Part shown: piece after piece, positions 1 through 6,466 of the stretch
Layout of the letters: each line of letters starts with the position of its first letter
How positions within the stretch are numbered: the stretch's first letter is position 1
Assembly: GCA_024636425.1 (NCBI GenBank)
Contig: JAGXHB010000239.1
Location: forward strand, 1-9,539
From: Roseobacter sp.
GTDB lineage: Bacteria > Pseudomonadota > Alphaproteobacteria > Rhodobacterales > Rhodobacteraceae
DNA: 9,539 nucleotides
Direction of reading: 5' to 3'
Made by a program: the position numbers and the translations under genes
Notes under the pieces: model-generated
The model's database searches: none
The model's input: the letters and a program-made list of their open reading frames with translations, nothing else
What the model was told of the DNA's origin: nothing

Positions 1-415
1 CGCTGTCGTCGCTGAAACGCCCTTCGCCAGGATTGGCCTCAGCATTTGCTACGACATGCGTTTTCCGCATCTGTATCAGGCGCTGGCCGATGCAGGGGCG
101 CAGATCCTGACGATGCCTGCCGCGTTTTCACCCGTTACCGGCGCTGCACACTGGCACATGTTGTTGCGCGCGCGTGCGATTGAAACGGGGTGCTTTGTGC
201 TGGCACCCGCCCAGACGGGCGAACATGCCAGTGCCACCAACAAGACCCGCAACACTTATGGTCACTCCCTGGCTGTGGCACCGTGGGGGGAGGTTTTGGT
301 GGATGCCGGCGAAGCGCCCGGAGTTTACCTGTTTGATCTGGACATGGACCGGGTCGAAGACGCCCGAAAGCGCGTTCCTAGCCTTGCCAACCGGCGCGAT
401 TTCAAGGCACCGTAG
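1..415 (+). CDS. Carbon-nitrogen hydrolase (nitrilase superfamily), 3' part only
   Basis: This is the C-terminal half of a nitrilase-superfamily amidohydrolase; the reading frame is open to the left edge, with codons starting at base 2, so the true start lies outside. The segment GLSICYDMRFP carries the family's catalytic Cys (codon 47-49) of the Glu-Lys-Cys triad. The Glu and Lys are expected upstream and cannot be seen. It is followed by HWHMLLRARAIETGCF, GHSLAVAPWGEVLVDAGE and a closing ARKRVPSLANRRDF, all typical of the Nit1/Nit2-like branch. Members of that branch hydrolyse deaminated glutathione or omega-amides such as alpha-ketoglutaramate in the cytosol. The exact substrate is inference, and deaminated glutathione amidase is my first guess. 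The stop lies 7 bases before the marR start, so the two are probably co-transcribed. Family membership is certain; substrate is not. Confidence 0.92.
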   Translation, partial: AVVAETPFARIGLSICYDMRFPHLYQALADAGAQILTMPAAFSPVTGAAHWHMLLRARAIETGCFVLAPAQTGEHASATNKTRNTYGHSLAVAPWGEVLVDAGEAPGVYLFDLDMDRVEDARKRVPSLANRRDFKAP

Positions 416-422
416 TCGCCTG

Positions 423-860
423 ATGAACGAGAACAGAAATGCCCTTGCGATCACCCTGATCAGCGAACTGCTGTCGGCAGATCAGCGCATGCGTCACCGC
501 CTGACGCGGGTGCTGCCGAAAGGTATGGAAATTTCCCATTTCTCGGTTCTGAACAATCTTGCCTGGCATGATGGGGAAAAGACGCCCGCGCAACTGGCTG
601 AAACCTTCAACGTGACGCGCGGGGCGATGACCAACACGCTCAACAAGCTGGTGTGGGCGGGATATGTGCATATCCGTCCCGATTGGGATGATGCCCGCCG
701 CAAGATGGTTGCGATCAGCCCGGCAGGACGCAATGCCCGTGATGATGCGATCCGTGCGATCACACCCCTGATCAGCGACGTTGCAGATGAACTTGGCGAA
801 GAGCAGGTGCGCGGCACGCTCGAAACACTGCGGGCGCTGCGGCGTCACGCTGACCGGTAA
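423..860 (+). CDS. MarR-family winged-helix transcriptional regulator
   Basis: A 145-residue protein of normal MarR length. Residues 53-83 form the helix-turn-helix (PAQLAETFNVTRGAMTNTLNKL), followed by the wing (RPDWDDARRKMVAISPAG, residues 85-102). Flanking helices at about 5-30 and 105-142 should make the dimer interface. MarR proteins are cytosolic dimers that usually repress nearby genes and release DNA on binding small aromatic ligands or on oxidation. There is no Cys in this protein, so a Cys-based redox switch is unlikely. I chose the ATG at 423 because the protein then begins at the expected helix. The frame stays open upstream, but that part overlaps the amidohydrolase and has no family resemblance. 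No strong Shine-Dalgarno is visible, which suggests coupling to the upstream gene. Targets are unknown; the adjacent amidohydrolase is the obvious candidate. Confidence 0.9.
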   Translation: MNENRNALAITLISELLSADQRMRHRLTRVLPKGMEISHFSVLNNLAWHDGEKTPAQLAETFNVTRGAMTNTLNKLVWAGYVHIRPDWDDARRKMVAISPAGRNARDDAIRAITPLISDVADELGEEQVRGTLETLRALRRHADR

Positions 861-863
861 TGC

Positions 864-1610
864 TCAGTCCGGTTTGGTACTGGCCGTTACGTAATTCACA
901 CTCAGGTCACGATCCGACAGCCGCCATGACCATGTGATCGGATTGAAGACGAACCCCTTGCGATCCACAGGCGTCATCCCTGCGTTGCGCAGCAGGTCGA
1001 ACAATTCGTCAGGGGTGATGAACTTGTTCCATTCATGCGTACCCTTCGGCAGCCAGCGCATCACGTGTTCGGCACCGACGATCGCCATCATGAACGACTT
1101 GGGGTTGCGGTTCAGGGTTGAACAGATGTGCAGCCCGCCGGGCTTCAGCAGCGTGCGACAGGCGATCAGGTAATCGATAGGGGACGCGACATGTTCCACG
1201 ACTTCCATGTTCAGCACGACGTCGAATTGCTCGCCCGCTTCGGCCAATGCTTCGGCGGTGGTGTGGCGGTAGTCGATCGTCAGGCCGGATTGCTCGGCAT
1301 GAACCTGAGCCACGGGAATGTTGCGCTCAGCCGCGTCTGCACCGACGACCTCGGCCCCGAGCCGCGCCATGGGCTCCGACAACAATCCACCGCCGCAGCC
1401 GATATCCAGCAGCCGAAGCCCGCGAAACGGCTCGGCTGATTTCAGGTCGCGGTTGAACTCACCGGCGATTTGGGTGGTGATGTAATCCAGCCGGCACGGG
1501 TTCATCATGTGAAGAGGTTTGAATTTGCCGTTCTCGTCCCACCATTCGGCCGCCATGGCCTGAAACTTTTCGATCTCGGCGGGGTCGACTGTGGTTTGTG
1601 ACGCTTGCAT
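864..1610 (-). CDS. ubiG: Ubiquinone biosynthesis O-methyltransferase UbiG
   Basis: A 248-residue class I SAM-dependent methyltransferase matching UbiG, which carries out both O-methylations of the ubiquinone ring (2-polyprenyl-6-hydroxyphenol and 3-demethylubiquinol). The start QTTVDPAEIEKFQAMAAEWW followed by FKPLHMMNPCRLDYI (residues 30-44) is the UbiG signature. The SAM motif LLDIGCGGG is at residues 68-75, the post-I acidic region VVGADAAE at 88-95, NMEVVEHV at 134-141 and LLKPGGLHICSTLNR at 154-168. KGTHEWNKFITPDEL (189-203) is also characteristic. Length is normal for the family. The ATG is preceded by a GAGA-type ribosome site about 8 bases upstream. The gene converges on marR with only 3 bases between stops and diverges from pip. 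A peripheral membrane role is expected from the family. Confidence 0.97.
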   Translation of the reverse strand: MQASQTTVDPAEIEKFQAMAAEWWDENGKFKPLHMMNPCRLDYITTQIAGEFNRDLKSAEPFRGLRLLDIGCGGGLLSEPMARLGAEVVGADAAERNIPVAQVHAEQSGLTIDYRHTTAEALAEAGEQFDVVLNMEVVEHVASPIDYLIACRTLLKPGGLHICSTLNRNPKSFMMAIVGAEHVMRWLPKGTHEWNKFITPDELFDLLRNAGMTPVDRKGFVFNPITWSWRLSDRDLSVNYVTASTKPD

Positions 1611-1658
1611 TTCGATCTCTCTATGGTCTGATGGCGTGAGGAACTATATAGGGCTGTA
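1611..1658. promoter_or_regulatory. Divergent ubiG/pip intergenic region, candidate promoters
   Basis: These 48 bases separate two divergent genes, so each needs its own transcription start here or inside the other gene. A self-complementary TATATA at 1645-1650 could act as a -10 element on either strand. For ubiG it would put the start about 28 bases before the ATG. For pip it would put the start almost on the ATG, giving a nearly leaderless message. I could not find a convincing -35 at 16-18 bases for either direction, so this is a tentative reading. Possible ribosome sites are GAGGA (1638-1642) or AGGG (1650-1653) for pip and GAGA for ubiG. Confidence 0.3.
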
Positions 1659-2630
1659 ATGGACAAATTCCCGGACCAAAAGCGCGCAGTGCAATATCTT
1701 TATCCGCCGATTGACCCGTTCGATCAGCAGATGATGGATATGGGCGACGGTCATACAGTTTATTTCGAACAGTGCGGCAACCCTGCCGGTATTCCGGTGG
1801 TCGTGCTGCATGGCGGGCCCGGCGGCGGGTGCAGCCCGTCGATGCGACGCTATTTCGATCCGGAAAAATATCACGTGATTCTGTTCGATCAGCGGGGGTG
1901 CGGTCGGTCCAGGCCTTTCGCATCGGTGACCAACAACACGACATGGGATCTGGTCGCTGATATCGAACGTATCCGTAAGCATCTGGGCATCGAGAAATGG
2001 ATCGCCTTTGGCGGCAGCTGGGGCGCCACGCTGGCGCTGATCTATGCGGAAACCCATCCTGACCGCGTGCGCAATATCGTGCTGCGCGGTGTTTTCATGA
2101 TGACGCAGGCCGAACTTGACTGGTTCTATGGCGGGGGTGCCGGTAAATTCTGGCCCGACCTTTGGGCGCGCTTCGTAAGCCTTGTTCCCGAAGACGAGCG
2201 CGATGATATGATCGCGGCCTACCACCGGCGGCTGTTCAGCGGCGATATGCAGACCGAGGTCAGGTATGGCAAGGCGTGGTCGGCTTGGGAAAACGCGCTG
2301 GCTTCCATTCATTCATCGGGCGGTACGCATGAAGGACCGGGCGAATATTCCCGCACCTTCGCCCGGCTGGAGAATCACTATTTCACAAACGCCGGTTTTC
2401 TTGAGTTTGACGGGCAGATACTCGCGCATGTTTCGCGCATTGCCCATATCCCGGGCGTCATCGTTCAGGGCCGTTATGACATGATCTGCCCCCCGACCAG
2501 CGCGTATCATCTGGCGCAGGTCTGGCCCAATGCCGAGCTCAAGATGGTGCGCAATGCTGGACATGCGTTGTCCGAGCCGGGGATCAGCAGTGAACTGGTG
2601 CGCACCATGGACAGGATCGCGGCCCAATGA
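1659..2630 (+). CDS. pip: Prolyl aminopeptidase (proline iminopeptidase)
   Basis: A 323-residue alpha/beta-hydrolase of peptidase family S33 that removes N-terminal proline from peptides, usually in the cytosol. The oxyanion segment HGGPGGG is at residues 51-57 and DQRGCGRS at 77-84. The nucleophile elbow GGSWG has Ser120, the acid is probably Asp274 in GRYDMICPP, and the base is His302 in GHALSEPG. The order and spacing match described bacterial enzymes, in which Ser, Asp and His lie near 110, 266 and 294. The opening YPPIDPFDQQMMDMGDGHTVYFEQCGNP is also family-typical. There is no signal peptide. It starts 48 bases from the divergent ubiG and overlaps the next gene by 4 bases (ATGA), so the two are probably translated together. 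Identification is firm. Confidence 0.97.
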   Translation: MDKFPDQKRAVQYLYPPIDPFDQQMMDMGDGHTVYFEQCGNPAGIPVVVLHGGPGGGCSPSMRRYFDPEKYHVILFDQRGCGRSRPFASVTNNTTWDLVADIERIRKHLGIEKWIAFGGSWGATLALIYAETHPDRVRNIVLRGVFMMTQAELDWFYGGGAGKFWPDLWARFVSLVPEDERDDMIAAYHRRLFSGDMQTEVRYGKAWSAWENALASIHSSGGTHEGPGEYSRTFARLENHYFTNAGFLEFDGQILAHVSRIAHIPGVIVQGRYDMICPPTSAYHLAQVWPNAELKMVRNAGHALSEPGISSELVRTMDRIAAQ

Positions 2631-3475
2631 CCCGGTCGGTGATGGACCGCCGCGCGCTTTTTGCCACCGGCGCTGCCGCCGCGTTGCTTGCCGCGACGGG
2701 CGTGTCGGCTGCATCACTCCCCAACAGGGGCGGGCGGCTGCGGATGGCGCTTTCGGGTGCGTTGCGCAGCGACAGCTGGGCGCAGGGATTTGGCTTGTTC
2801 ATGCAGGTGGCGCGGCAGGGCCTGATCTTCGACACACTGACCGAAATCGCTGCGGATGGCACCTTGCGCGGTGAACTGGCGACGGGGTGGCAAGGGTCGG
2901 CTGACGGGCGCGTATGGCATTTCGACCTGCGCAACGACGTCAGATTTCATGACGGGCGGCCCATGACAGCCAAGGACATCGTAGCGTCGCTTGAACTGGA
3001 GGGCGAAGTTGCAGCCACTGCAGCACATCAGGTCCGTATCACATTGGCAGAACCCGCGATGGATCTGCCCTTTACGCTCTGTGCGCCGCAGCATGTGATC
3101 CGGCCCCGTCACGCGATGGATGCGGGAATCGGTACCGGGCTTTATCAGGTGCGACGGTTCACACCGGGCCAGCAGCTTTTGGCTGATCGCGTGGCAGATC
3201 ATTATAAGGGAACATCGGTCGGCTGGTTTGACAGTGTCGAGCTTGTTTCGATTCCGTCCGAACCGGTGCGCGCGCAGGCGTTGGCCGAATACCTAGTCGA
3301 AGCGGCGGATCTGCGCGACCCCAAGGCATTGGTCGGGTTTGACGATATTGCCCTGCTGCCGTCGCCGCGCGGGGTGACGCATGCGGTATCGCGCGGTGTC
3401 GCCATGCCCGCAAAGACCGGGCAGCATCGTCCGCTGGATAACCTGCGCGCGGCCGAACGCTGGTGGTTTGCCTGA
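2627..3475 (+). CDS. Short family-5 ABC-type substrate-binding protein (single lobe), exported
   Basis: A 282-residue protein resembling the N-terminal part of DppA/OppA-like peptide-binding proteins (SBP_bac_5). Residues 7-29 look like a Tat-type signal (DRRALFATG, then an Ala/Leu-rich stretch ending VSAAS), which points to the periplasm; no lipobox Cys is present. GGRLRMALSG (35-44), LIFDTLTEIAADGTLRGELATGW (66-88), WHFDLRNDVRFHDGRPMTAKDIVASL (97-122) and GIGTGLYQVRRFTPG (167-181) follow the usual family order. Full members have roughly 500 residues. This one stops near DNLRAAERWW, about where the second lobe would begin, and the stretch after DIVASL is also shortened. The start overlaps the pip stop by 4 bases; an ATG at 2642, just before the RR pair, is an alternative. 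It may be a functional reduced form or a truncated remnant; the clean frame and signal favour the former. Ligand is unknown and no transporter genes adjoin it. Confidence 0.82.
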   Translation: MTRSVMDRRALFATGAAAALLAATGVSAASLPNRGGRLRMALSGALRSDSWAQGFGLFMQVARQGLIFDTLTEIAADGTLRGELATGWQGSADGRVWHFDLRNDVRFHDGRPMTAKDIVASLELEGEVAATAAHQVRITLAEPAMDLPFTLCAPQHVIRPRHAMDAGIGTGLYQVRRFTPGQQLLADRVADHYKGTSVGWFDSVELVSIPSEPVRAQALAEYLVEAADLRDPKALVGFDDIALLPSPRGVTHAVSRGVAMPAKTGQHRPLDNLRAAERWWFA

Positions 3476-3481
3476 CAGCCC

Positions 3482-3510
3482 TTGCGGTTTCGAGGATCTA
3501 GGCGTATATC
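3482..3510 (+). promoter_or_regulatory. Candidate sigma-70-type promoter for rimP-nusA-ylxR-infB
   Basis: TTGCGG at 3482-3487 and TATATC at 3505-3510 are separated by exactly 17 bases, the preferred spacing for housekeeping sigma. They lie just after the stop of the binding-protein gene. Each hexamer is only partly like consensus (TTG, TATA). A start near 3517 would give a leader of roughly 105 bases with an intrinsic terminator inside it. This is a visual match only. Confidence 0.35.
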
Positions 3511-3565
3511 GTCTTTCAACAGCGGCGCGTTCGGGTCCAAACCAAACGCTCCACCGATCTTGAAC

Positions 3566-3588
3566 ACGGGCCGCGCGCCCGTTTTTTT
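3566..3588 (+). terminator. Intrinsic terminator between the pip operon and rimP
   Basis: ACGGGC (3566-3571) pairs with GCCCGT (3577-3582) as a 6-bp, mostly G:C stem closing a 5-base loop. It is followed directly by an uninterrupted run of seven T on the + strand (3582-3588). This is a textbook Rho-independent terminator for rightward transcription. It lies 90 bases after the binding-protein stop and 35 bases before the rimP start. It can serve as the end of the pip operon, as a leader attenuator of the rimP operon, or both. Confidence 0.75.
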
Positions 3589-3622
3589 ATGCCTGCACAT
3601 CAGCAGCGCGATAAGTGAGACT

Positions 3623-4201
3623 ATGACCAACGACCTGATTGCAAAAGCCGCCATTGACCGCCGCATGGCCGAGATCATCACTCCGGTGATCGAGGATATG
3701 GGATTTGAACTGGTGCGCGTCCGCCTGATGTCGGCCAAACAAACCACGTTGCAAATCATGGCCGACCGTCCCGAAGGCGGGATCGAAGTGGACGAACTGG
3801 CACTGATCAGCCAGTCCGTCAGTGCAGTGCTGGATGTGGAAGACCCGATACTGGATGAGTATACGCTTGAGGTTTCCAGCCCCGGCATCGACCGCCCGCT
3901 GACACGTCTCAAGGATTTCGAGATGTTTGAAGGATACGAGGCCAAGATCGAAACCGGCGAACTGATCGATGGCCGCCGCCGCTTCAAGGGTGAACTGGCG
4001 GGTGTCGAGGGTGACGAAGTGCTGATCAACGTCGAAGAGGGCACGATCGGTCTCAAGTTTGACTGGCTGACGGATGCCAAACTCGTCCTGACCGACGATC
4101 TGATCAAGGAAATGCTGCGCCAGCGCAAAGCGTCGGGTGCAATTGACGAAACAAAATTCGATGACATCGAGACCGAAGGGTCCTCTGAGGGAGACGACTA
4201 A
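3623..4201 (+). CDS. rimP: Ribosome maturation factor RimP
   Basis: A 192-residue RimP, the cytosolic factor that helps assemble the 30S subunit through S12 and the central pseudoknot. Residues 8-90 form the N-terminal alpha/beta domain (IITPVIEDMGFELVRVRL, then TLQIMADRPEGGIEVDELALIS). YTLEVSSPGIDRPLTRLKDFEMF at 80-102 is the family signature at the domain junction. The C-terminal SH3-like barrel runs to about 155 (FKGELAGVEGDEVLINVEEG). After that comes a charged tail to 192 (LRQRKASG, then acidic). The ATG at 3623 was chosen because it begins the conserved helix and has a GTGAGA ribosome site just upstream. The frame extends further upstream into the leader, but that part crosses the terminator and is not conserved-looking. 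The stop abuts the nusA start with no gap. Confidence 0.96.
   Translation: MTNDLIAKAAIDRRMAEIITPVIEDMGFELVRVRLMSAKQTTLQIMADRPEGGIEVDELALISQSVSAVLDVEDPILDEYTLEVSSPGIDRPLTRLKDFEMFEGYEAKIETGELIDGRRRFKGELAGVEGDEVLINVEEGTIGLKFDWLTDAKLVLTDDLIKEMLRQRKASGAIDETKFDDIETEGSSEGDD
4187..4193 (+). promoter_or_regulatory. Ribosome binding site of nusA inside rimP
   Basis: GAGGGAG, a strong Shine-Dalgarno match, ends 8 bases before the nusA ATG and lies in the last codons of rimP. With zero bases between the rimP stop and the nusA start, it fixes the nusA start and suggests coupled translation. Confidence 0.75.
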
Positions 4202-5815
4202 ATGGCCATTACATCTGCCAACCAGCTTGAACTGCTTCAAACCGCAGAAGCAGTTGCCCGCGAAAAGATGATCGACCCCGGTCTGGTGGTCGAGGCGATG
4301 GAAGAATCGCTCGCCCGTGCGGCAAAGTCCCGCTACGGCGCGGAGATGGACATCCGCGTACACATCGACCGCAAGACTGGCCGCGCGACCTTTACCCGCG
4401 TCCGTACGGTTGTCGCCGATGACGAGCTTGAGAACTATCAGGCGGAATTCACCGTCGAACAGGCCAAGCAATATATGGCCAACCCCGAAATCGGTCAGGA
4501 ATTTGCCGAAGAAGTGCCGCCGGTCGAGATGGGCCGGATTGCTGCACAGTCGGCCAAGCAGGTCATTCTGCAAAAGGTTCGTGAAGCCGAACGCGACCGT
4601 CAGTACGAAGAATTCAAGGACCGCGCGGGCACGATCATCAACGGTCTGGTCAAGCGCGAGGAATACGGCAACGTCATCGTCGATGTGGGCGCGGGCGAAG
4701 CGATCCTGCGTCGCAACGAAAAGATCGGTCGCGAATCCTATCGCCCGAACGACCGTATCCGCGTCTACATCAAGGATGTGCGCCGCGAGCAGCGCGGGCC
4801 GCAGATTTTCCTGAGCCGTACCGCGCCCGAATTCATGGCCGAACTGTTCAAGATGGAAGTGCCCGAGATTTACGACGGCATCATCGAGATCAAGGCCGTT
4901 GCCCGTGATCCCGGATCGCGCGCCAAGATTGCCGTGATCTCCTATGACAGCTCGATCGACCCTGTCGGCGCGTGCGTCGGTATGCGCGGCAGCCGGGTTC
5001 AGGCCGTCGTGAACGAACTTCAGGGCGAAAAGATCGACATTATCCCGTGGAATGAAGACCAGCCCACGTTCCTTGTGAACGCGCTTCAGCCTGCTGAAGT
5101 CACCAAGGTTGTTCTGGATGAAGAAGCCGGAAAGATCGAAGTCGTCGTGCCGGAAGAGCAGTTGAGCCTCGCCATTGGCCGTCGGGGTCAGAACGTGCGT
5201 CTGGCGTCGCAGCTGACGGGTCTGGACATCGACATCATGACCGAAGAGCAGGAAAGCCAGCGCCGTCAGGCCGAGTTCGAGCTGCGCACCAAGCTGTTCA
5301 TGGACAACCTTGATCTGGACGAATTCTTTGCCCAGCTTCTGGTGTCAGAAGGGTTCACCAACCTTGAAGAAGTCGCTTACGTCGAAGTTGACGAACTGCT
5401 GGTGATCGACGGCGTCGACGAAGACACAGCCAGCGAATTGCAGGCCCGTGCCCGTGATGTGCTTGAGGCGCAGAATAAAGCCGCGCTTGACGCAGCCCGC
5501 GCCTTGGGCGTGGATGACACGCTTATTGAATTTGAGGGTCTGACACCCCAAATGATAGAAGCACTGGCGAAGGACGACGTCAAAACGCTTGAAGACTTTG
5601 CCACCTGCGCCGATTGGGAGCTTGCCGGTGGCTGGACAACAGTTGACGGCGTGCGCACAAAGGACGAAGGGACACTTGAACCCTTCGAGATGACCTTGGA
5701 AGAGGCGCAACATCTGATTATGACAGCGCGTGTCCTTCTGGGTTGGGTCGATCCGGCAGAGCTTGAGCCAAAAGCCGATGAAGACGAAGTAGATGACGAG
5801 GAGGCCGAGGCCTGA
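4202..5815 (+). CDS. nusA: Transcription termination/antitermination factor NusA
   Basis: A 537-residue NusA, which binds RNA polymerase near the RNA exit channel and affects pausing, intrinsic termination and antitermination. The N-terminal polymerase-binding domain covers about 1-130. The S1 domain is at about 140-203 (GTIINGLVKREEYGNVIVDVG, ending QIFLSRT). KH1 has its loop GMRGSR at 260-265, and KH2 has GRRGQN at 326-331 followed by VRLASQLTGLDIDIM. Two C-terminal acidic-repeat (helix-hairpin-helix) modules follow at about 368-425 and 435-515, then a very acidic tail (DEDEVDDEEAEA). The second repeat carries an extra Trp-containing loop (GGWTTVDGVRTKDEG, 476-490). That loop appears to be a lineage trait, not damage. 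Length is normal for Proteobacteria that have both repeats. It abuts rimP and is followed after 21 bases by ylxR. Confidence 0.98.
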   Translation: MAITSANQLELLQTAEAVAREKMIDPGLVVEAMEESLARAAKSRYGAEMDIRVHIDRKTGRATFTRVRTVVADDELENYQAEFTVEQAKQYMANPEIGQEFAEEVPPVEMGRIAAQSAKQVILQKVREAERDRQYEEFKDRAGTIINGLVKREEYGNVIVDVGAGEAILRRNEKIGRESYRPNDRIRVYIKDVRREQRGPQIFLSRTAPEFMAELFKMEVPEIYDGIIEIKAVARDPGSRAKIAVISYDSSIDPVGACVGMRGSRVQAVVNELQGEKIDIIPWNEDQPTFLVNALQPAEVTKVVLDEEAGKIEVVVPEEQLSLAIGRRGQNVRLASQLTGLDIDIMTEEQESQRRQAEFELRTKLFMDNLDLDEFFAQLLVSEGFTNLEEVAYVEVDELLVIDGVDEDTASELQARARDVLEAQNKAALDAARALGVDDTLIEFEGLTPQMIEALAKDDVKTLEDFATCADWELAGGWTTVDGVRTKDEGTLEPFEMTLEEAQHLIMTARVLLGWVDPAELEPKADEDEVDDEEAEA

Positions 5816-5826
5816 TCGCAGGCCTT

Positions 5827-5832
5827 GGGGAA
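5827..5832 (+). promoter_or_regulatory. Ribosome binding site deciding the ylxR start
   Basis: GGGGAA lies 4-5 bases before the ATG at 5837. A TTG at 5825 would extend the protein by four residues, but it overlaps this site and has no clear site of its own. The ATG is therefore the better start. A GTG at 5840 would also sit at an acceptable distance, so the start is uncertain by one codon. Confidence 0.5.
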
Positions 5833-5836
5833 CCAT

Positions 5837-6457
5837 ATGGTGCGCGGTGGCGTTTCTAAAGATGGCGACGATGGTCCGGAGCGTAAATGCATCGCCACCG
5901 GCGAAGTGCAGCCCAAGCACGGGTTGATCCGCTTTGTTGTTGGTCCTGACATGCAGGTCTTCCCGGATGTCATGGGAAAACTGCCGGGCAGGGGCATGTA
6001 TGTGGCCGCCGATCGCGTGGCACTGGAAAAAGCCGCCAAAAAAGGGCTGTTTGCCCGTGCGGCGAAGCAACCTGTGAAGGTTGACGAAGGATTGGTGGAC
6101 GAGGTTGAAAAGCAGCTTGTCCGCCGGGTGATTGATCTGATCTCGCTCCAGCGCAAGGCCGGTAAGGCCGTCGCGGGGTACGAAAAGGTCAAAGGTTGGT
6201 TGCAGATGGAAGAAGCCGAAGTCCTGATTCAGGCGGTTGATGGTTCCGGACGCGGCAAGTCGAAATTAAGCACGCCGCACTTTGGCCACTACATTGGCTG
6301 GTTGACGGCAGACGAATTGGGTTTGGCATTCGGACGTCAAACTGTGATACATGGGGCGCTCGCCTCTGGTGGACTCACCTCTCGTGTTGTAGAGGAAGCT
6401 CAGCGGCTAAAAGGCGTGCGCATAAACGAGGGTGGCAACGGTCACCCGAAAGGATAG
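5837..6457 (+). CDS. ylxR: YlxR (DUF448) and L7Ae-like fusion, RNA-binding protein
   Basis: A 206-residue protein with two domains. Residues 13-78 are YlxR/DUF448: PERKCIATGEVQP, a beta strand LIRFVV, then KLPGRGMYVAADR and KKGLFARAAK. Residues 95-195 resemble the L7Ae/L30e fold of YlxQ: DLISLQRKAGKAVAGYEKV, EAEVLIQAVDGSG, GWLTADELGLAFGRQTVIHGA, then a closing helix. In Bacillus, ylxR and ylxQ are separate genes between nusA and infB; here one gene holds both. YlxR-family proteins are proposed RNA binders, and some have been linked to RNase P or nucleoid-level control. The role here is inference. It sits between nusA and infB in the same operon, 21 and 9 bases from them. The tail is basic and Gly-rich. 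Confidence 0.92.
   Translation: MVRGGVSKDGDDGPERKCIATGEVQPKHGLIRFVVGPDMQVFPDVMGKLPGRGMYVAADRVALEKAAKKGLFARAAKQPVKVDEGLVDEVEKQLVRRVIDLISLQRKAGKAVAGYEKVKGWLQMEEAEVLIQAVDGSGRGKSKLSTPHFGHYIGWLTADELGLAFGRQTVIHGALASGGLTSRVVEEAQRLKGVRINEGGNGHPKG
6449..6454 (+). promoter_or_regulatory. Probable ribosome binding site of infB in the end of ylxR
   Basis: AAAGGA overlaps the last codons of ylxR, ending one base before its final AG. The gap to the infB ATG is 12 bases, longer than usual. The start is still favoured because the encoded N-terminus is what IF2 of this bacterial group looks like. Confidence 0.45.
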
Positions 6458-6466
6458 ACGAGCTTC

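Noticed and set aside
851..875. Inverted repeat ACCGG/CCGGT across the marR and ubiG stops as a shared terminator.
   Set aside because: The stem is only 5 bp with an 11-base loop, and it has at most three T after it. Too weak to call.
3484..3554. A tRNA-like look: GCGGTTT near 3484 and AAACGC followed by TCCA near 3546-3553, with TTCGGGTCC between. A tRNA before rimP would recall metY in E. coli.
   Set aside because: The T-arm, anticodon arm and D-arm do not pair, and the acceptor match has a mismatch. It is not a tRNA or a clear remnant.
3589..3618. A nine-codon open frame (MPAHQQRDK) between the leader terminator and rimP, ending 4 bases before the rimP ATG.
   Set aside because: Its ATG directly follows the T-tract and has no ribosome site. 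It is most likely chance.
5825..5836. TTG at 5825 as the start of ylxR.
   Set aside because: It overlaps the GGGGAA ribosome site, and the ATG at 5837 gives the family-like opening M-x-RGG.
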